Assembly (NCBI GenBank): GCA_902606745.1
Contig: CACLHR010000003.1
Location: forward strand, 1 to 64,000
DNA from: an uncultured Gammaproteobacteria bacterium
Lineage (GTDB): Bacteria; Pseudomonadota; Gammaproteobacteria; PS1; Pseudothioglobaceae
Direction: 5' to 3'
DNA length: 64,000 nucleotides
The translations under genes and the position numbers were made by a program. Positions within the stretch are counted from its first letter, which is position 1, and the number at the start of each line of letters is the position of its first letter. The notes beneath the pieces are model-generated. The model saw only the letters and a program-made list of their open reading frames with translations, made no database searches and had not been told where the DNA came from. Positions 18,129 through 29,204 of the stretch are shown one piece after another.

Positions 18129-19261
18129 TTAATTACTTTTTCAAAAAAATTAAACTCTTCTATCGCTTTTTTAAAATAGATACACCCTTATTGGTTTTCA
18201 TTATCGTTCTTTCTGGACTTGGGTTATTGATTTTGTATAGTAGCTCAGGAGGTTCGCTTGATTTAGTGTATCGACAACTAATTCATCTTGGACTTGCTAC
18301 ATCTGTCATGCTGGTTGTTGCACAGATACCACCAATCTTTTTGATGAGGTCGGCTCCAATATTAATGCTTTTAGGAATAGCTTTATTAATCTTTGTGTTG
18401 CTTTTTGGTAGCTATGGTGGAGGTGCTCAAAGGTGGTTAGACTTGGGCTTTATTAGATTTCAGCCATCAGAAATGATGAAGGTTATAGTTCCAATAGCGA
18501 TAGCTTCAATATTGAGTGAAAGAACATTACCACCTAGAGCATTTCCGGTCATTATTTCTCTAATTGGTATCGCAATTGTTGTGCTTTTAATTGCTAAACA
18601 GCCAGACCTAGGGACTGCTTTATTGATTGGGGCTTCGGGTATATATGTGTTATTTTTTTCAGGATTCAGAATTCGTCTGGTAAAAAATCCTTGGCTTAAT
18701 TTAGGACTAATTTCAGGAATACTTGGGGGCTCACTTTATGCCGTAAGGAATTACTTACTGATTTCTTACCAAAAAAATCGAATCTTAACTTTATTCAATC
18801 CAGAATCTGATCCGCTTGGTTCTGGTTATCATATCCTTCAATCAAAAATTGCAATTGGCTCTGGCGGCCTTACAGGAAAAGGTATCACACATGGCTCTCA
18901 ATCCCGACTCGACTTCGTACCTGAGCAATCTACTGATTTTATTTTTTCAGTGTTAGCTGAGGAAATGGGCTTTCTTGGTTTTATTTTATTGTTATCAATT
19001 TACACTCTGATTATATATCGTTGCTTCAATTTATCACTTCGCTGTGAAGATAACTTTTCTAGATTACTAGGAGCAAGTTTGACATTTGTTTTGTTTACCT
19101 ATGTTTTTGTTAATATGGCAATGGTTTCTGGACTTTTGCCAGTCGTTGGTGTTCCACTACCTTTAATTAGCTATGGCGGTTCTTCTTTAATGACATTGAT
19201 GGCAAGTTTTGGCATTATTATGTCAATTCATAAACATAAAAGTCCACGCTATTTACAGTAA
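18125..19261 (+). CDS. rodA: RodA, SEDS peptidoglycan glycosyltransferase
   Basis: Polymerises peptidoglycan in the elongation (rod) complex. A 378-aa membrane protein of about ten segments with SEDS hallmarks: GGGAQRWLDLG, FQPSEMMKV, KQPDLGTALL, QSKIAIGSGGLTGKG and VPLPLISYGGSSL at the C-terminus. RodA rather than FtsW is supported by the length and by the dacA neighbour. The partner PBP2 (mrdA) is not in the window. Confidence 0.95.
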   Translation: MINYFFKKIKLFYRFFKIDTPLLVFIIVLSGLGLLILYSSSGGSLDLVYRQLIHLGLATSVMLVVAQIPPIFLMRSAPILMLLGIALLIFVLLFGSYGGGAQRWLDLGFIRFQPSEMMKVIVPIAIASILSERTLPPRAFPVIISLIGIAIVVLLIAKQPDLGTALLIGASGIYVLFFSGFRIRLVKNPWLNLGLISGILGGSLYAVRNYLLISYQKNRILTLFNPESDPLGSGYHILQSKIAIGSGGLTGKGITHGSQSRLDFVPEQSTDFIFSVLAEEMGFLGFILLLSIYTLIIYRCFNLSLRCEDNFSRLLGASLTFVLFTYVFVNMAMVSGLLPVVGVPLPLISYGGSSLMTLMASFGIIMSIHKHKSPRYLQ

Positions 19262-19381
19262 AAAAAAATAACCTTCCTACAACCTCAACTGTAACTCTAA
19301 TGATTTTATTAATTCTCCAATGAAAATGTTAATTTTTCAAACTTCTTTCTGAGTTTATAAAAATATTGTGTTATTACTCGT

Positions 19382-19387
19382 TATAAT
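19382..19387 (+). promoter_or_regulatory. -10-like element in the rodA-dacA gap
   Basis: A perfect TATAAT lies 78 nt before the dacA start within the 203-nt gap after rodA. No good -35 at the right distance. The rest of the gap is AT-rich without a hairpin-T-run, so dacA may also be read through from rodA. Confidence 0.35.
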
Positions 19388-19464
19388 CATCCTAATCCCT
19401 GTATTAATGCCAATATATCAAGTTTTCCAAGGTGATTAAAAAACTAACTAAAAAACACTATTCA

Positions 19465-20610
19465 ATGAAATCAAAAACCCTCGTCAGATTATTAAAATCC
19501 TTCGTTTTATTACTTTTTGTCTCAAGTGCTAATGCAGATGAGCCGCGCTTCTATATTCCGGATGCACCTGCTATCAGTGCAGTCTCATACATTCTCATGG
19601 ATCATAATTCTGGAACAATACTTGCTGCAAAGAACGAAAATGAAAAAAGGGCTCCTGCCAGCTTGACAAAAATAATGACTTCATATGTTGTATTTCAGCG
19701 CATCAAGGAAAAATTTATTACACTTGAGGATGATGTCAAAATCAGTGAAAAAGCATGGAAAACTGGAGGCTCAAGAAGTTTTATTGAGGTCGGCAAGATG
19801 ATTAAGCTTAAGGACCTACTGAGAGGAATGATAGTTCAATCTGGTAATGACGCCTCAGTGGCTCTTGCTGAGCATGTGGCTGGTTCTGAAGGTACATTTG
19901 TGCTCTTCATGAATGATTATGCAGAACAACTAGGTATGAAAAACTCTCGATTTGAAAATTCTTCCGGATTACCACATGACGATCAGTATACAACTGCAAA
20001 AGATATGGCTATTCTTTCTTCAGCCATGATTCGTGATTTTCCAGATTTTTACAAGTGGTATAGTGAGAAGGAATTTACGTACAACGATATTACTCAACCC
20101 AATCGAAATAAACTTCTATGGTCAGACAGCACAGTAGATGGACTCAAGACTGGTTATACTCAGAAAGCTGGATATTGCTTAGTAACGAGTGCAAATCGTG
20201 TAGGTATGAGACTTATTTCTTCGATTCTTGGTTCAGAAGGTCCTGCAATTAGATTTACAGAAACTGAAAAATTACTGGATTATGGTTTTCGCTTCTTTGA
20301 AACTCAACCTGTTGACGAAATATACCACCAAGTACCCATCTACAAATCTGAAAAAAGAAGTATCAAGGTTGGTGTAGCAGATTCAACTTATGTAACCTTG
20401 CCAAGAAACCAGTTTAAATACACCACTCAAACCATTAATCTCAACCAGGATTTAATAGCCCCAATCAATCAGGGTGAAAGGATTGGAAATTTAGTGATAA
20501 GTTTTAGCAATGAAACCATCGTAACACTACCTCTTATTGCTCTTGAGGATGCCCCTGAATCTGGATTCTTTGCAAGAATGATTGACACCATTAAGTTACT
20601 TTTTAGATAG
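19465..20610 (+). CDS. dacA: D-alanyl-D-alanine carboxypeptidase (PBP5/6 type)
   Basis: Trims the terminal D-Ala of peptidoglycan stem peptides in the periplasm. The start at 19465 exposes a proper signal peptide (MKSKTLVRLLKSFVLLLFVSS, cleaved after ANA); a GTG 11 codons upstream is less likely. The active-site motifs are SLTK (Ser66, Lys69), SGN in IVQSGNDASVALAEHVAG, and KTG in VDGLKTGYTQKAGYC. The C-terminus FFARMIDTIKLLFR looks like the amphipathic membrane anchor of this family. The length of 381 aa is normal. Confidence 0.94.
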   Translation: MKSKTLVRLLKSFVLLLFVSSANADEPRFYIPDAPAISAVSYILMDHNSGTILAAKNENEKRAPASLTKIMTSYVVFQRIKEKFITLEDDVKISEKAWKTGGSRSFIEVGKMIKLKDLLRGMIVQSGNDASVALAEHVAGSEGTFVLFMNDYAEQLGMKNSRFENSSGLPHDDQYTTAKDMAILSSAMIRDFPDFYKWYSEKEFTYNDITQPNRNKLLWSDSTVDGLKTGYTQKAGYCLVTSANRVGMRLISSILGSEGPAIRFTETEKLLDYGFRFFETQPVDEIYHQVPIYKSEKRSIKVGVADSTYVTLPRNQFKYTTQTINLNQDLIAPINQGERIGNLVISFSNETIVTLPLIALEDAPESGFFARMIDTIKLLFR

Positions 20611-20614
20611 AGTA

Positions 20615-21457
20615 TTGGTTTATTTAAACGGAAAATTTATCTTAAAAAGTGAGGCCTTTATTTCCGTTATGGACCGAGGTTTTCTTTTTGGTGATGGGGT
20701 TTATGAGGTCTTTCCTGTATACAATGGACTAATACTAGGACTGGAATTGCATCTAAAAAGACTTCAAGAAGGATTAGATACTATTAATATAGTTAACCCC
20801 CATAATAAAAAAGAGTGGACCTCAATAATTAATGAATTAATTTCATATCACAAAGAGAACACTAAACAGGCTATTTATTTACAAGTCTCTCGTGGCTGTG
20901 ATGATGATCGGAAGCATACCCATGACAAACTCAAGCCAACTGTTTATATGCAATCATCATCCTTTAAGAATCCAACTAAAGGTGACCTTTTAAAAGGCTC
21001 TGCAGCCATTACCCGTGATGACATTCGATGGAGTCAATGTGACACTAAATCTACCTCTTTGCTTGCTAATATCATGTTCGCTCAGGAAGCTAAAAATCAT
21101 GGCGTTGAAGAGACTATTCTTATTCGCGATGGTATCATAACGGAATGCTCTAGTTCGAACTTATTTCTAGTTAAAAATGATTGCATCTATACCCACCCCA
21201 AGGGGCCCTATATACTACCAGGAATAACCAGAGAAATAATCATAGATTGTGCTAAATATTGTGATACTGAAGTCAAAGAGGTTACATTTAATAAAGACTT
21301 TTTAATGGATGCTGACGAGGTCTGGATTAGTAGTTCTACACGCGAAGTTGTTCCGATAATCCGTATTGATGATAGTCCCGTTAATAATGGCAAAGTTGGT
21401 GAAACATGGTCGTTAATTTATGACCGTTACCAAGCAATAAAAAGTATTAATGTTTAA
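20615..21457 (+). CDS. dat: Aminotransferase class IV, probable D-amino acid transaminase
   Basis: PLP enzyme of fold type IV. It begins VYLNGKFILKSEAFISVMDRGFLFGDGVYEVFPVY and carries the later segment ILIRDGIITECSSSNLFLVKN; the SST loop is WISSSTREVVPI. The likely start is TTG at 20615, 4 nt after dacA, giving the usual ~280 aa; an overlapping TTG at 20582 is possible but adds residues outside the fold. Position after dacA matches the dacA-dat arrangement of other gammaproteobacteria, which favours D-alanine transaminase over IlvE or PabC. Confidence 0.8.
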   Translation: MVYLNGKFILKSEAFISVMDRGFLFGDGVYEVFPVYNGLILGLELHLKRLQEGLDTINIVNPHNKKEWTSIINELISYHKENTKQAIYLQVSRGCDDDRKHTHDKLKPTVYMQSSSFKNPTKGDLLKGSAAITRDDIRWSQCDTKSTSLLANIMFAQEAKNHGVEETILIRDGIITECSSSNLFLVKNDCIYTHPKGPYILPGITREIIIDCAKYCDTEVKEVTFNKDFLMDADEVWISSSTREVVPIIRIDDSPVNNGKVGETWSLIYDRYQAIKSINV

Positions 21458-21534
21458 TTAATGAAACGTCTTTTATTGAACGTAAAAAACACTTACAATA
21501 ACCAAGAAAAATTAATTGGAATAATCAAATCAAG

Positions 21535-21540
21535 TAAAAT
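21535..21540 (+). promoter_or_regulatory. -10 element for SRP RNA
   Basis: TAAAAT lies 6-7 nt before the inferred 5' end of the SRP RNA. A weak TTGGAA lies 13 nt further upstream, too close for a standard -35. Confidence 0.4.
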
Positions 21541-21544
21541 ACGG

Positions 21545-21656
21545 CTGTAGTGTCGAGGGTACACCGACAGTGAATGGTTATGAACCCCGCCAGGCCCGGA
21601 AGGGAGCAACGGTAATAATTTTTTTATGTGTTGGACCCTATTCTCGGCACTACCTT
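21545..21656 (+). ncRNA. ffs: Bacterial small SRP RNA (4.5S RNA)
   Basis: Signal recognition particle RNA that binds Ffh. The universal domain IV loop is visible: CAGGCCCGGAAGGGAGCAAC (21591-21610), with the GGAA tetraloop and the AGCA internal loop. The terminal helix closes with an 11-bp stem, 21547-21557 pairing with 21643-21653 (one G-U). The ends are taken from this stem. It sits immediately upstream of dnaX, a frequent bacterial arrangement. Confidence 0.95.
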
Positions 21657-21681
21657 TCAAAATGAGATAATACTAACCTTG

Positions 21682-23331
21682 ATGAGCAAACATTACCAAG
21701 TTTTAGCTAGAAAGTACAGACCCCATAAATTTGAAGAGTTGGTCGGTCAAAAACACACAATTAAAACCCTTGTTAATGCACTCGATAACAACAATCTGCA
21801 CCATGGATTTTTGTTTACAGGAACCCGTGGCGTGGGAAAAACTACAATTGCACGTATATTTGCAAAGTCTGTGAATTGTGAAAAAGGGATCAGCTCAAAG
21901 CCGTGTGGAAAATGTGAGACATGTCAAGAAATAGATCAAGGTCAGTCGGTCGATCTCATTGAACTAGACGCTGCCTCACATACTGGTGTAGACCATATGC
22001 GAGAAATTCTTGAAAATGCTCAATATTTACCAACAAAGAATCTCTATAAAATCTATCTCATAGACGAAGTTCATATGTTGTCAAAGAGTAGCTTTAATGC
22101 GCTATTAAAGACGCTTGAAGAGCCTCCAGGTCATATCAAGTTTTTGTTAGCAACTACTGACCCTAAAAAACTACCCATTACAATCCTGTCTCGTTGCTTG
22201 CAATTTAATTTAAATAAGCTCTCTCATAATGAAATTCTTTCGCAACTTAAATTTATTATGGATTCAGAGGGTCTACAGTTCGAAGAGTCTGCATTATCTA
22301 AGATTGCAGATTTTGGCAATGGTTCAATGCGCGACGCTCTTAGCCTCCTTGACCAGTCAATATCATATGGCAATGGATATGTCACAGACAAAGACATAAA
22401 AACAATGCTAGGCTTAGTACTCCACGATGATGTCATTAAACTGGCAAAACTGGTTATTGAAAGAAGAGCTGATGAAGTTATATTGTTTGTCAGGGATCTT
22501 GCACATAAGGGTGAAAGTCTCTCTAACGCCCTTCAAGAACTAACGTCACTTTTTCATCAAATATCAATTGCTCAAATGCTAACTAATAATGAACAAATTG
22601 CCAGTGAAATAATGGCCCTTGCTAGTCAAATCTCAGCACACGACTTACAGCTTTTTTATCAAATCGCTATTAATGCTCAAAAAGATCTCTCTTATTCACC
22701 AAGCGAACAGATCGGTTTAGAGATGACATTACTCAGAATGATTGCATTTCATCACGAATATGATGATGAAAAAAAAACTTTAAAAACGTCAACTAGACCG
22801 AAAAATAAATCTCTCAAAATTAAACAAAGTAATTTAGAATCAAAACTCGAAATTACACCAAAAAATACTAAAGAAGCACCTGCAACAAAGAACAATAAAG
22901 AAAAAGAAACCAACTCTCAAAAGCAAATCAAAATCAACAACCAGAAAGATTGGGAGAAAATTATCAATGACTTACCCTTTGAAGGCGCTACTAAAATGCT
23001 CGTAAAAAATACTCTTTTTAGCTCCTATGAAAGCGATAAACTTGTACTCACCCTGAATGAAGAATTCAATAACTTACTTACCAAGAATGTTCAAAAATCG
23101 ATCGAAAAAACTTTACTCGAAGAGTTTAACGAAATAATTTTGGAAATTGAATCTGGAAACACCAATGGAAGCACACTATCACAAAAAGAGGCCATCAAAA
23201 AACAACAAAAAAGAAAGCAAACTGAAAAACAATTTCTCGATGACGAAGGACTCAAAGAAATAGAAAAAGCCTTCAACACGAAAGTTGACCTTAAATCAAT
23301 CAAATCCTCAAAGGAGTCATCCAATGTTTAA
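21682..23331 (+). CDS. dnaX: DNA polymerase III subunit tau (gamma/tau)
   Basis: Clamp-loader ATPase. It begins MSKHYQVLARKYRPHKFEEL. Walker A is GTRGVGKTT, a four-Cys zinc module spans CEKGISSKPCGKCETC, Walker B is LIDEVHM, and the SRC motif is ILSRCLQF. The C-terminal half is a charged linker and a short tau region (549 aa in all, shorter than E. coli tau). An upstream in-frame start would overlap the SRP RNA and is rejected. A run of nine A at 22769-22777 falls at the domain III/linker junction. It overlaps ybaB by 8 nt. Confidence 0.95.
   Translation: MSKHYQVLARKYRPHKFEELVGQKHTIKTLVNALDNNNLHHGFLFTGTRGVGKTTIARIFAKSVNCEKGISSKPCGKCETCQEIDQGQSVDLIELDAASHTGVDHMREILENAQYLPTKNLYKIYLIDEVHMLSKSSFNALLKTLEEPPGHIKFLLATTDPKKLPITILSRCLQFNLNKLSHNEILSQLKFIMDSEGLQFEESALSKIADFGNGSMRDALSLLDQSISYGNGYVTDKDIKTMLGLVLHDDVIKLAKLVIERRADEVILFVRDLAHKGESLSNALQELTSLFHQISIAQMLTNNEQIASEIMALASQISAHDLQLFYQIAINAQKDLSYSPSEQIGLEMTLLRMIAFHHEYDDEKKTLKTSTRPKNKSLKIKQSNLESKLEITPKNTKEAPATKNNKEKETNSQKQIKINNQKDWEKIINDLPFEGATKMLVKNTLFSSYESDKLVLTLNEEFNNLLTKNVQKSIEKTLLEEFNEIILEIESGNTNGSTLSQKEAIKKQQKRKQTEKQFLDDEGLKEIEKAFNTKVDLKSIKSSKESSNV
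22769..22777 (+). other. Possible slippery A9 site for gamma production in dnaX
   Basis: The coding frame reads GAA AAA AAA ACT. A shift to the -1 frame (or one extra A in the RNA) gives six codons and a TAG at 22794-22796, a product of about 371 aa. A shift to +1 gives CTT then TAA at 22781-22783, about 366 aa. Both would yield a gamma-like protein lacking the tau region. Confidence 0.45.
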
Positions 23332-23629
23332 AGACGGCATGGTAAGCATGATACAAAAAGCCAAAAAAATGCAGGAAGACATGAAAATCGCCCAAGAAGA
23401 AATTAAATCAACTTTTTGCCAAGGAGAATCTAGTTCTGGTGCCGTTAAAATTACTATGACAGGTGAATATCTTGTTACAAATATTCAAATTGATGAATCA
23501 CACCTAACTGATAAGGAGTTGCTAGAAGATTCGATTATGACTGCGCTTAATGATGCTTCTTCCCAAATTAGTGAAATCTCCAAAGCAAAATTGAAAAATG
23601 TTACTGGTGGAATTAATCTACCCTTTTAA
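23324..23629 (+). CDS. ybaB: YbaB/EbfC nucleoid-associated protein
   Basis: Small DNA-binding protein (101 aa) that forms a dimer with an alpha-beta hairpin. It begins MFKDGMVSMIQKAKKMQEDM, and the core includes GEYLVTNIQIDESHL. An AAAGGAG at 10 nt before the ATG at 23324 decides this start; an in-frame codon 39 nt upstream lies deep in dnaX. The dnaX-ybaB-recR order is highly conserved. Confidence 0.95.
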   Translation: MFKDGMVSMIQKAKKMQEDMKIAQEEIKSTFCQGESSSGAVKITMTGEYLVTNIQIDESHLTDKELLEDSIMTALNDASSQISEISKAKLKNVTGGINLPF

Positions 23630-23649
23630 TAATTTGCTAGGTTTAATCT

Positions 23650-24237
23650 ATGATTGAAAAACTCAATAAAGCATTTTGTAAACTCCCAGGAGTCGGATCT
23701 AAGAGCGCTCAACGATTTATCTATCACTTACTTGAACGCGATAGAAAAGGTGGATTAGAACTAGCTAAAGCACTTACTGAAACAATGGAAAAGGTCAAAA
23801 ACTGTAAAAGATGTCGGACTCTTTCTGAAAAAACTCTTTGTAGTATTTGCTCAAATAACGTTCGTGATGGATCTCAATTGTGTATTGTGGAAACACCCAC
23901 AGACATCCATGTCATCGAACAGAGTGGTGTTTATTCGGGAAAATACTTTGTTCTTAGTGGTTATCTTTCACCGATTGATGGTATAGGTGCGGCTGAACTT
24001 GGTCTAGATGAACTTGAAAATTTACTCAAAAATGAGGAAGTAAATGAAATTATTTTAGCTACCAATGCGACAATAGAAGGCGAAGTAACTGCTCACTATA
24101 TTTATAATTTAGCCAAAAAATACCAAATAAAAACTACCAGAATAGCTCACGGTATCCCGCTTGGTGGTGAATTAGAATATACTGACATTAATACCATTGC
24201 TCATGCATTATCGGATCGTAAGAATTACGACATATAA
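23650..24237 (+). CDS. recR: Recombination mediator RecR
   Basis: Part of the RecFOR pathway that loads RecA at gaps. The N-terminal helix-hairpin-helix (FCKLPGVGSKSAQRFIYHLL) is followed by a zinc finger, CKRCRTLSEKTLCSICSN, and a TOPRIM domain (LCIVETPTDIHVIE). The C-terminal Walker-like ARIAHGIPLGGELEYTD pattern is present. The length of 195 aa is normal. Confidence 0.96.
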   Translation: MIEKLNKAFCKLPGVGSKSAQRFIYHLLERDRKGGLELAKALTETMEKVKNCKRCRTLSEKTLCSICSNNVRDGSQLCIVETPTDIHVIEQSGVYSGKYFVLSGYLSPIDGIGAAELGLDELENLLKNEEVNEIILATNATIEGEVTAHYIYNLAKKYQIKTTRIAHGIPLGGELEYTDINTIAHALSDRKNYDI

Positions 24238-24272
24238 AGCTAAAGTAGAAGTTAAATTATTGATAACTATTG

Positions 24273-24278
24273 TATAAT
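24273..24278 (+). promoter_or_regulatory. -10 element for valS
   Basis: A perfect TATAAT lies 29 nt before the valS ATG, in the 70-nt gap after recR. The -35 region is poor (TTAAAT-like). Confidence 0.45.
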
Positions 24279-24307
24279 ATCTCAGTTTTATCCATCTTCC
24301 TATTGCT

Positions 24308-27055
24308 ATGGAAAAAACGTACAATCCTGAACTAATCGAAGCAAAGTTTCGCGATATTTGGGAACAAGGAAATTACTTTTCCTCACAGTTAAACTCCAAT
24401 AGTCAGAATGCCTATAGCATAGTACTTCCGCCACCCAATGTAACTGGAAGCTTACATATGGGTCATGCCTTTCAACATACAATCATGGACGTGTTGACTC
24501 GTTACCATCGAGGTAAAGGCGATCAAACTTTATGGCAACCAGGTACTGACCATGCTGGAATTGCAACTCAAATGGTAGTCGAAAGACAACTCGAGCGTCA
24601 AAATATTTCACGACATGACCTTGGACGTGAAAAATTTACAGAAAAGGTTTGGAATTGGAAGCTCGATTCTGGAGGAACAATTACTTCTCAAATGAGACGA
24701 CTTGGAACATCAGTGGACTGGGAAAGAGAGTGCTTCACCATGGACAAGAAGCTTTCTGAAGCAGTGCAAAAGGTTTTTATTGAACTCTATAACGAAGGAT
24801 TAATTTATCGTGGAAAGAGACTCGTTAATTGGGATCCTGTACTTTTAACTGCTGTGTCTGACCTTGAAGTGATTAGTACCGAAGAACAGGGATCTTTATG
24901 GCACATTAGATACCCCATAGCGAACTCTGATGAGGTTATGGTGGTTGCCACAACTAGACCAGAAACCATGCTTGGGGATAGTGCCGTGGCAATCCATCCA
25001 GATGATACTCGTTACCAACACTTAATCGGAAAGATGGTCAATTTGCCACTAACTAAAAGACAAATTCCAATCATTACTGACGATTATGTTGATATGGAAT
25101 TTGGAACAGGTTGTGTAAAAATTACCCCTGCACATGACTTTAATGACTATGAGGTTGGCCAAAGACATGGCCTTGAAAATATAAACATCTTAACGGATGA
25201 TGCAAAGATTAATCGCAACGCTCCTAAAGCTTACCAAAATTTAGATCGATTTGTAGCTCGTGAAGTTGTAGTTAAAGATTTAGAAAAACAAAATTTAATA
25301 GAGAAAATTGATTCACACACCATGATGATACCTAGAGGTGATAGAACCAATAGTGTAATTGAGCCTTATATGACCGATCAATGGTTTGTCAAAATAAAGC
25401 CTCTAGCTGAACCTGCTATTCATGCAGTTAAAAATGGGGATATTCGGTTCGTTCCTGCAAATTGGGAGAAAACCTATTTCAACTGGATGGAAAACATTGA
25501 GGACTGGTGCATTTCACGTCAAATTTGGTGGGGACACCGAATCCCTTCTTGGTATGACAGAAATGGAAATATCTATGTGGCAAAAAACGTTGAAGAGGCA
25601 CAAAAACAGGCAGGCAAGGGTGTGGAATTAACTCAAGATGAAGACGTATTGGATACTTGGTTTTCCTCAGCTCTATGGCCATTCTCAACACTAGGCTGGC
25701 CAGAGAAGACTTCAGAATTATCACGGTTTTATCCGACAAGCGTTCTTGTTACGGGTTTTGACATTATATTTTTCTGGGTTGCTAGAATGATTATGTTTGG
25801 AATAAAGTTTGCCGGCAATGTTCCCTTTAAAGATATATATATTACTGGACTCATTAAAGATGGTCATGGCCAAAAAATGAGTAAATCTAAGGGTAACGTT
25901 TTAGATCCGATCGACCTAATTGATGGTATTAGTCTAGAAGAGCTGCTCGAAAAACGAACACAAGGAATGATGCAACCTGAATTAGCCTCAAAAATAAAAA
26001 AACAAACAGAAAAAGAATTTTCTAATGGAATACCGCCATTCGGTACTGATGCACTTAGATTTACATTTACTGCACTGGCCTCATTTGGACGAGATATTAA
26101 GTTTGACTTGAAGCGTGTGGAAGGTTGTCGAAATTTCTGCAATAAGCTCTGGAATGCATCTCGCTTCGTGCTAATGAAACTTGAATCTCGATCAATTGAC
26201 TTTGATGCCACTTTATCAATACCAGACAAATGGATATTGTCACGCCTCCAGCATACAAAAATTGCAGTTGAAAAACACTTATTTGACTATCGTCTTGATC
26301 TTATGAGTCAAACGCTTTATGAATTTGTATGGCATGATTATTGTGACTGGTACCTTGAATTATCAAAACCACTTTTAGATAATAAAGAAACAAGGTCAGG
26401 TTGCGAGGTGACACTCATACAAGTACTCTCTGAAACATTAACTTTACTACATCCAATAATTCCATTTATTACCGAAGAGATCTTTGAGCAATGCCGTAGC
26501 CTGAATAATGATAAATCCGAAAGACTTATTACCAAGCCCTATCCTGAAATAGATCAAACTTTAATTAGTAAGAGCTCTGAATCAGAGATCGCTTGGCTGC
26601 AAGAATTTATTCTAGGTATAAGACAAATTAGAGCTGAAATGAATATTACTCCAGGAAAGCCTTTACCTTGCTTTATTCAAAATCTTGATACTTCAGATGA
26701 AGCCTATATCAAAAACAATCTTTCAATAATTAAAAAACTTGCAAAATTGGAGAGTATTAAGCAGCTTTCAGAAGATGATTCATCTCCAGAGTCCGCAACC
26801 GTACTGGTCGGCGAAATGAAAATACTTATTCCATTAGCTGGTTTAGTTGACAAAAAGCAAGAAATATTAAGATTGAAGAAAGAAATTGAGAAATTAATTA
26901 AACACCAACAGCAATACTCAGGCAAACTAAATAATAAAAAATTTATCTCGGAAGCTCCAAAGGCGGTAGTTGAAAAAGAACAATTAAAACTCTCTTCAGT
27001 AGAAAAAACCCTAGAAGATTTAGAGTTACAATTGAAAAAAATATCATCACTATGA
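24308..27055 (+). CDS. valS: Valyl-tRNA synthetase
   Basis: Class I synthetase. The HIGH motif is in PPPNVTGSLHMGHAFQHT and the KMSKS loop in GQKMSKSKGNVLDPIDLI. The editing (CP1) domain is recognisable from VATTRPETMLGDSAVAIHP and TGCVKITPAHDFNDYEVG. A C-terminal arginine/lysine-rich coiled coil (about residues 845-915) contacts the tRNA. The length of 915 aa is a little shorter than in E. coli. Its stop overlaps ygiM as ATGA. Several long open frames on the opposite strand are shadows. Confidence 0.97.
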   Translation: MEKTYNPELIEAKFRDIWEQGNYFSSQLNSNSQNAYSIVLPPPNVTGSLHMGHAFQHTIMDVLTRYHRGKGDQTLWQPGTDHAGIATQMVVERQLERQNISRHDLGREKFTEKVWNWKLDSGGTITSQMRRLGTSVDWERECFTMDKKLSEAVQKVFIELYNEGLIYRGKRLVNWDPVLLTAVSDLEVISTEEQGSLWHIRYPIANSDEVMVVATTRPETMLGDSAVAIHPDDTRYQHLIGKMVNLPLTKRQIPIITDDYVDMEFGTGCVKITPAHDFNDYEVGQRHGLENINILTDDAKINRNAPKAYQNLDRFVAREVVVKDLEKQNLIEKIDSHTMMIPRGDRTNSVIEPYMTDQWFVKIKPLAEPAIHAVKNGDIRFVPANWEKTYFNWMENIEDWCISRQIWWGHRIPSWYDRNGNIYVAKNVEEAQKQAGKGVELTQDEDVLDTWFSSALWPFSTLGWPEKTSELSRFYPTSVLVTGFDIIFFWVARMIMFGIKFAGNVPFKDIYITGLIKDGHGQKMSKSKGNVLDPIDLIDGISLEELLEKRTQGMMQPELASKIKKQTEKEFSNGIPPFGTDALRFTFTALASFGRDIKFDLKRVEGCRNFCNKLWNASRFVLMKLESRSIDFDATLSIPDKWILSRLQHTKIAVEKHLFDYRLDLMSQTLYEFVWHDYCDWYLELSKPLLDNKETRSGCEVTLIQVLSETLTLLHPIIPFITEEIFEQCRSLNNDKSERLITKPYPEIDQTLISKSSESEIAWLQEFILGIRQIRAEMNITPGKPLPCFIQNLDTSDEAYIKNNLSIIKKLAKLESIKQLSEDDSSPESATVLVGEMKILIPLAGLVDKKQEILRLKKEIEKLIKHQQQYSGKLNNKKFISEAPKAVVEKEQLKLSSVEKTLEDLELQLKKISSL

Positions 27056-27705
27056 AACAATATAAAGCATTACCATTAGTTTTCTTTTTCTTAGCCAAAA
27101 TCGTTAGTGCAGATGCGATTGTCTATATTACAGATCAGGTAGACATACCTATCCGCTCAGACAAGGCTTTTGGTAATAATATTATCCGCTCACTACCCTC
27201 AGGCACTGAACTTTCTATCCTACAAATCACAGATGATAACGCATGGGCGCAAATCAAATATGAAGATACTGTTGGTTGGATTATTGCATCCTATTTGTCT
27301 AAGGACCCGCCAGCACGTGAAGAATTAAAAAAACTAAAAAGAACCCATAACGCCAACAAGTTAATAATCTCTAAATTCCAAGGAGAAAAGGAGGAATTTG
27401 AAAAGCAACTTGTATCTCTAAAACAAGAAAACGCTGAACTTGTTGTTCAGAGTTCTAAATCGCAAGCTGAGAAGGCACACATTGAACAGATCTATCAAGA
27501 CGCTCTTAAACTAGAACATGAAAATGAGAGACTCATACAAGAAACACTCCAACTAAAGACAGAGTTGCAGTTAGCAGAAAACAATACCCAAATAGAAAAA
27601 GACACAAGCTTAAGAAATTGGTTTATTGTTGGTGCTCTGGTTTTATTCTTTGGTATGGTAATTGGTTATATAGTACCAGGGCTTTTGAAACGTAGACGGT
27701 ATTAA
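27052..27705 (+). CDS. YgiM-like SH3-domain membrane protein (TIGR04211)
   Basis: 217-aa protein with a signal peptide (MKQYKALPLVFFFLAKIVSA), a bacterial SH3 domain (about residues 20-90, YITDQVDIPIRSD ... NAWAQIKYEDTVGWIIASYL), a long coiled coil (residues 95-185) and one transmembrane helix near the C-terminus (WFIVGALVLFFGMVIGYIV) followed by KRRRY. This architecture is typical of YgiM-type proteins of the envelope, whose role is not settled. It overlaps valS by 4 nt. Confidence 0.85.
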   Translation: MKQYKALPLVFFFLAKIVSADAIVYITDQVDIPIRSDKAFGNNIIRSLPSGTELSILQITDDNAWAQIKYEDTVGWIIASYLSKDPPAREELKKLKRTHNANKLIISKFQGEKEEFEKQLVSLKQENAELVVQSSKSQAEKAHIEQIYQDALKLEHENERLIQETLQLKTELQLAENNTQIEKDTSLRNWFIVGALVLFFGMVIGYIVPGLLKRRRY

Positions 27706-27709
27706 ATAA

Positions 27710-29185
<1,476 letters not shown>

Positions 29186-29204
29186 TTTAATTAAATAAGG
29201 CTGA

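Noticed and set aside
25479-27060. Several long open frames on the strand opposite valS
   Set aside because: They mirror the codons of a clear essential gene, have no ribosome-binding sites and no recognisable motifs.
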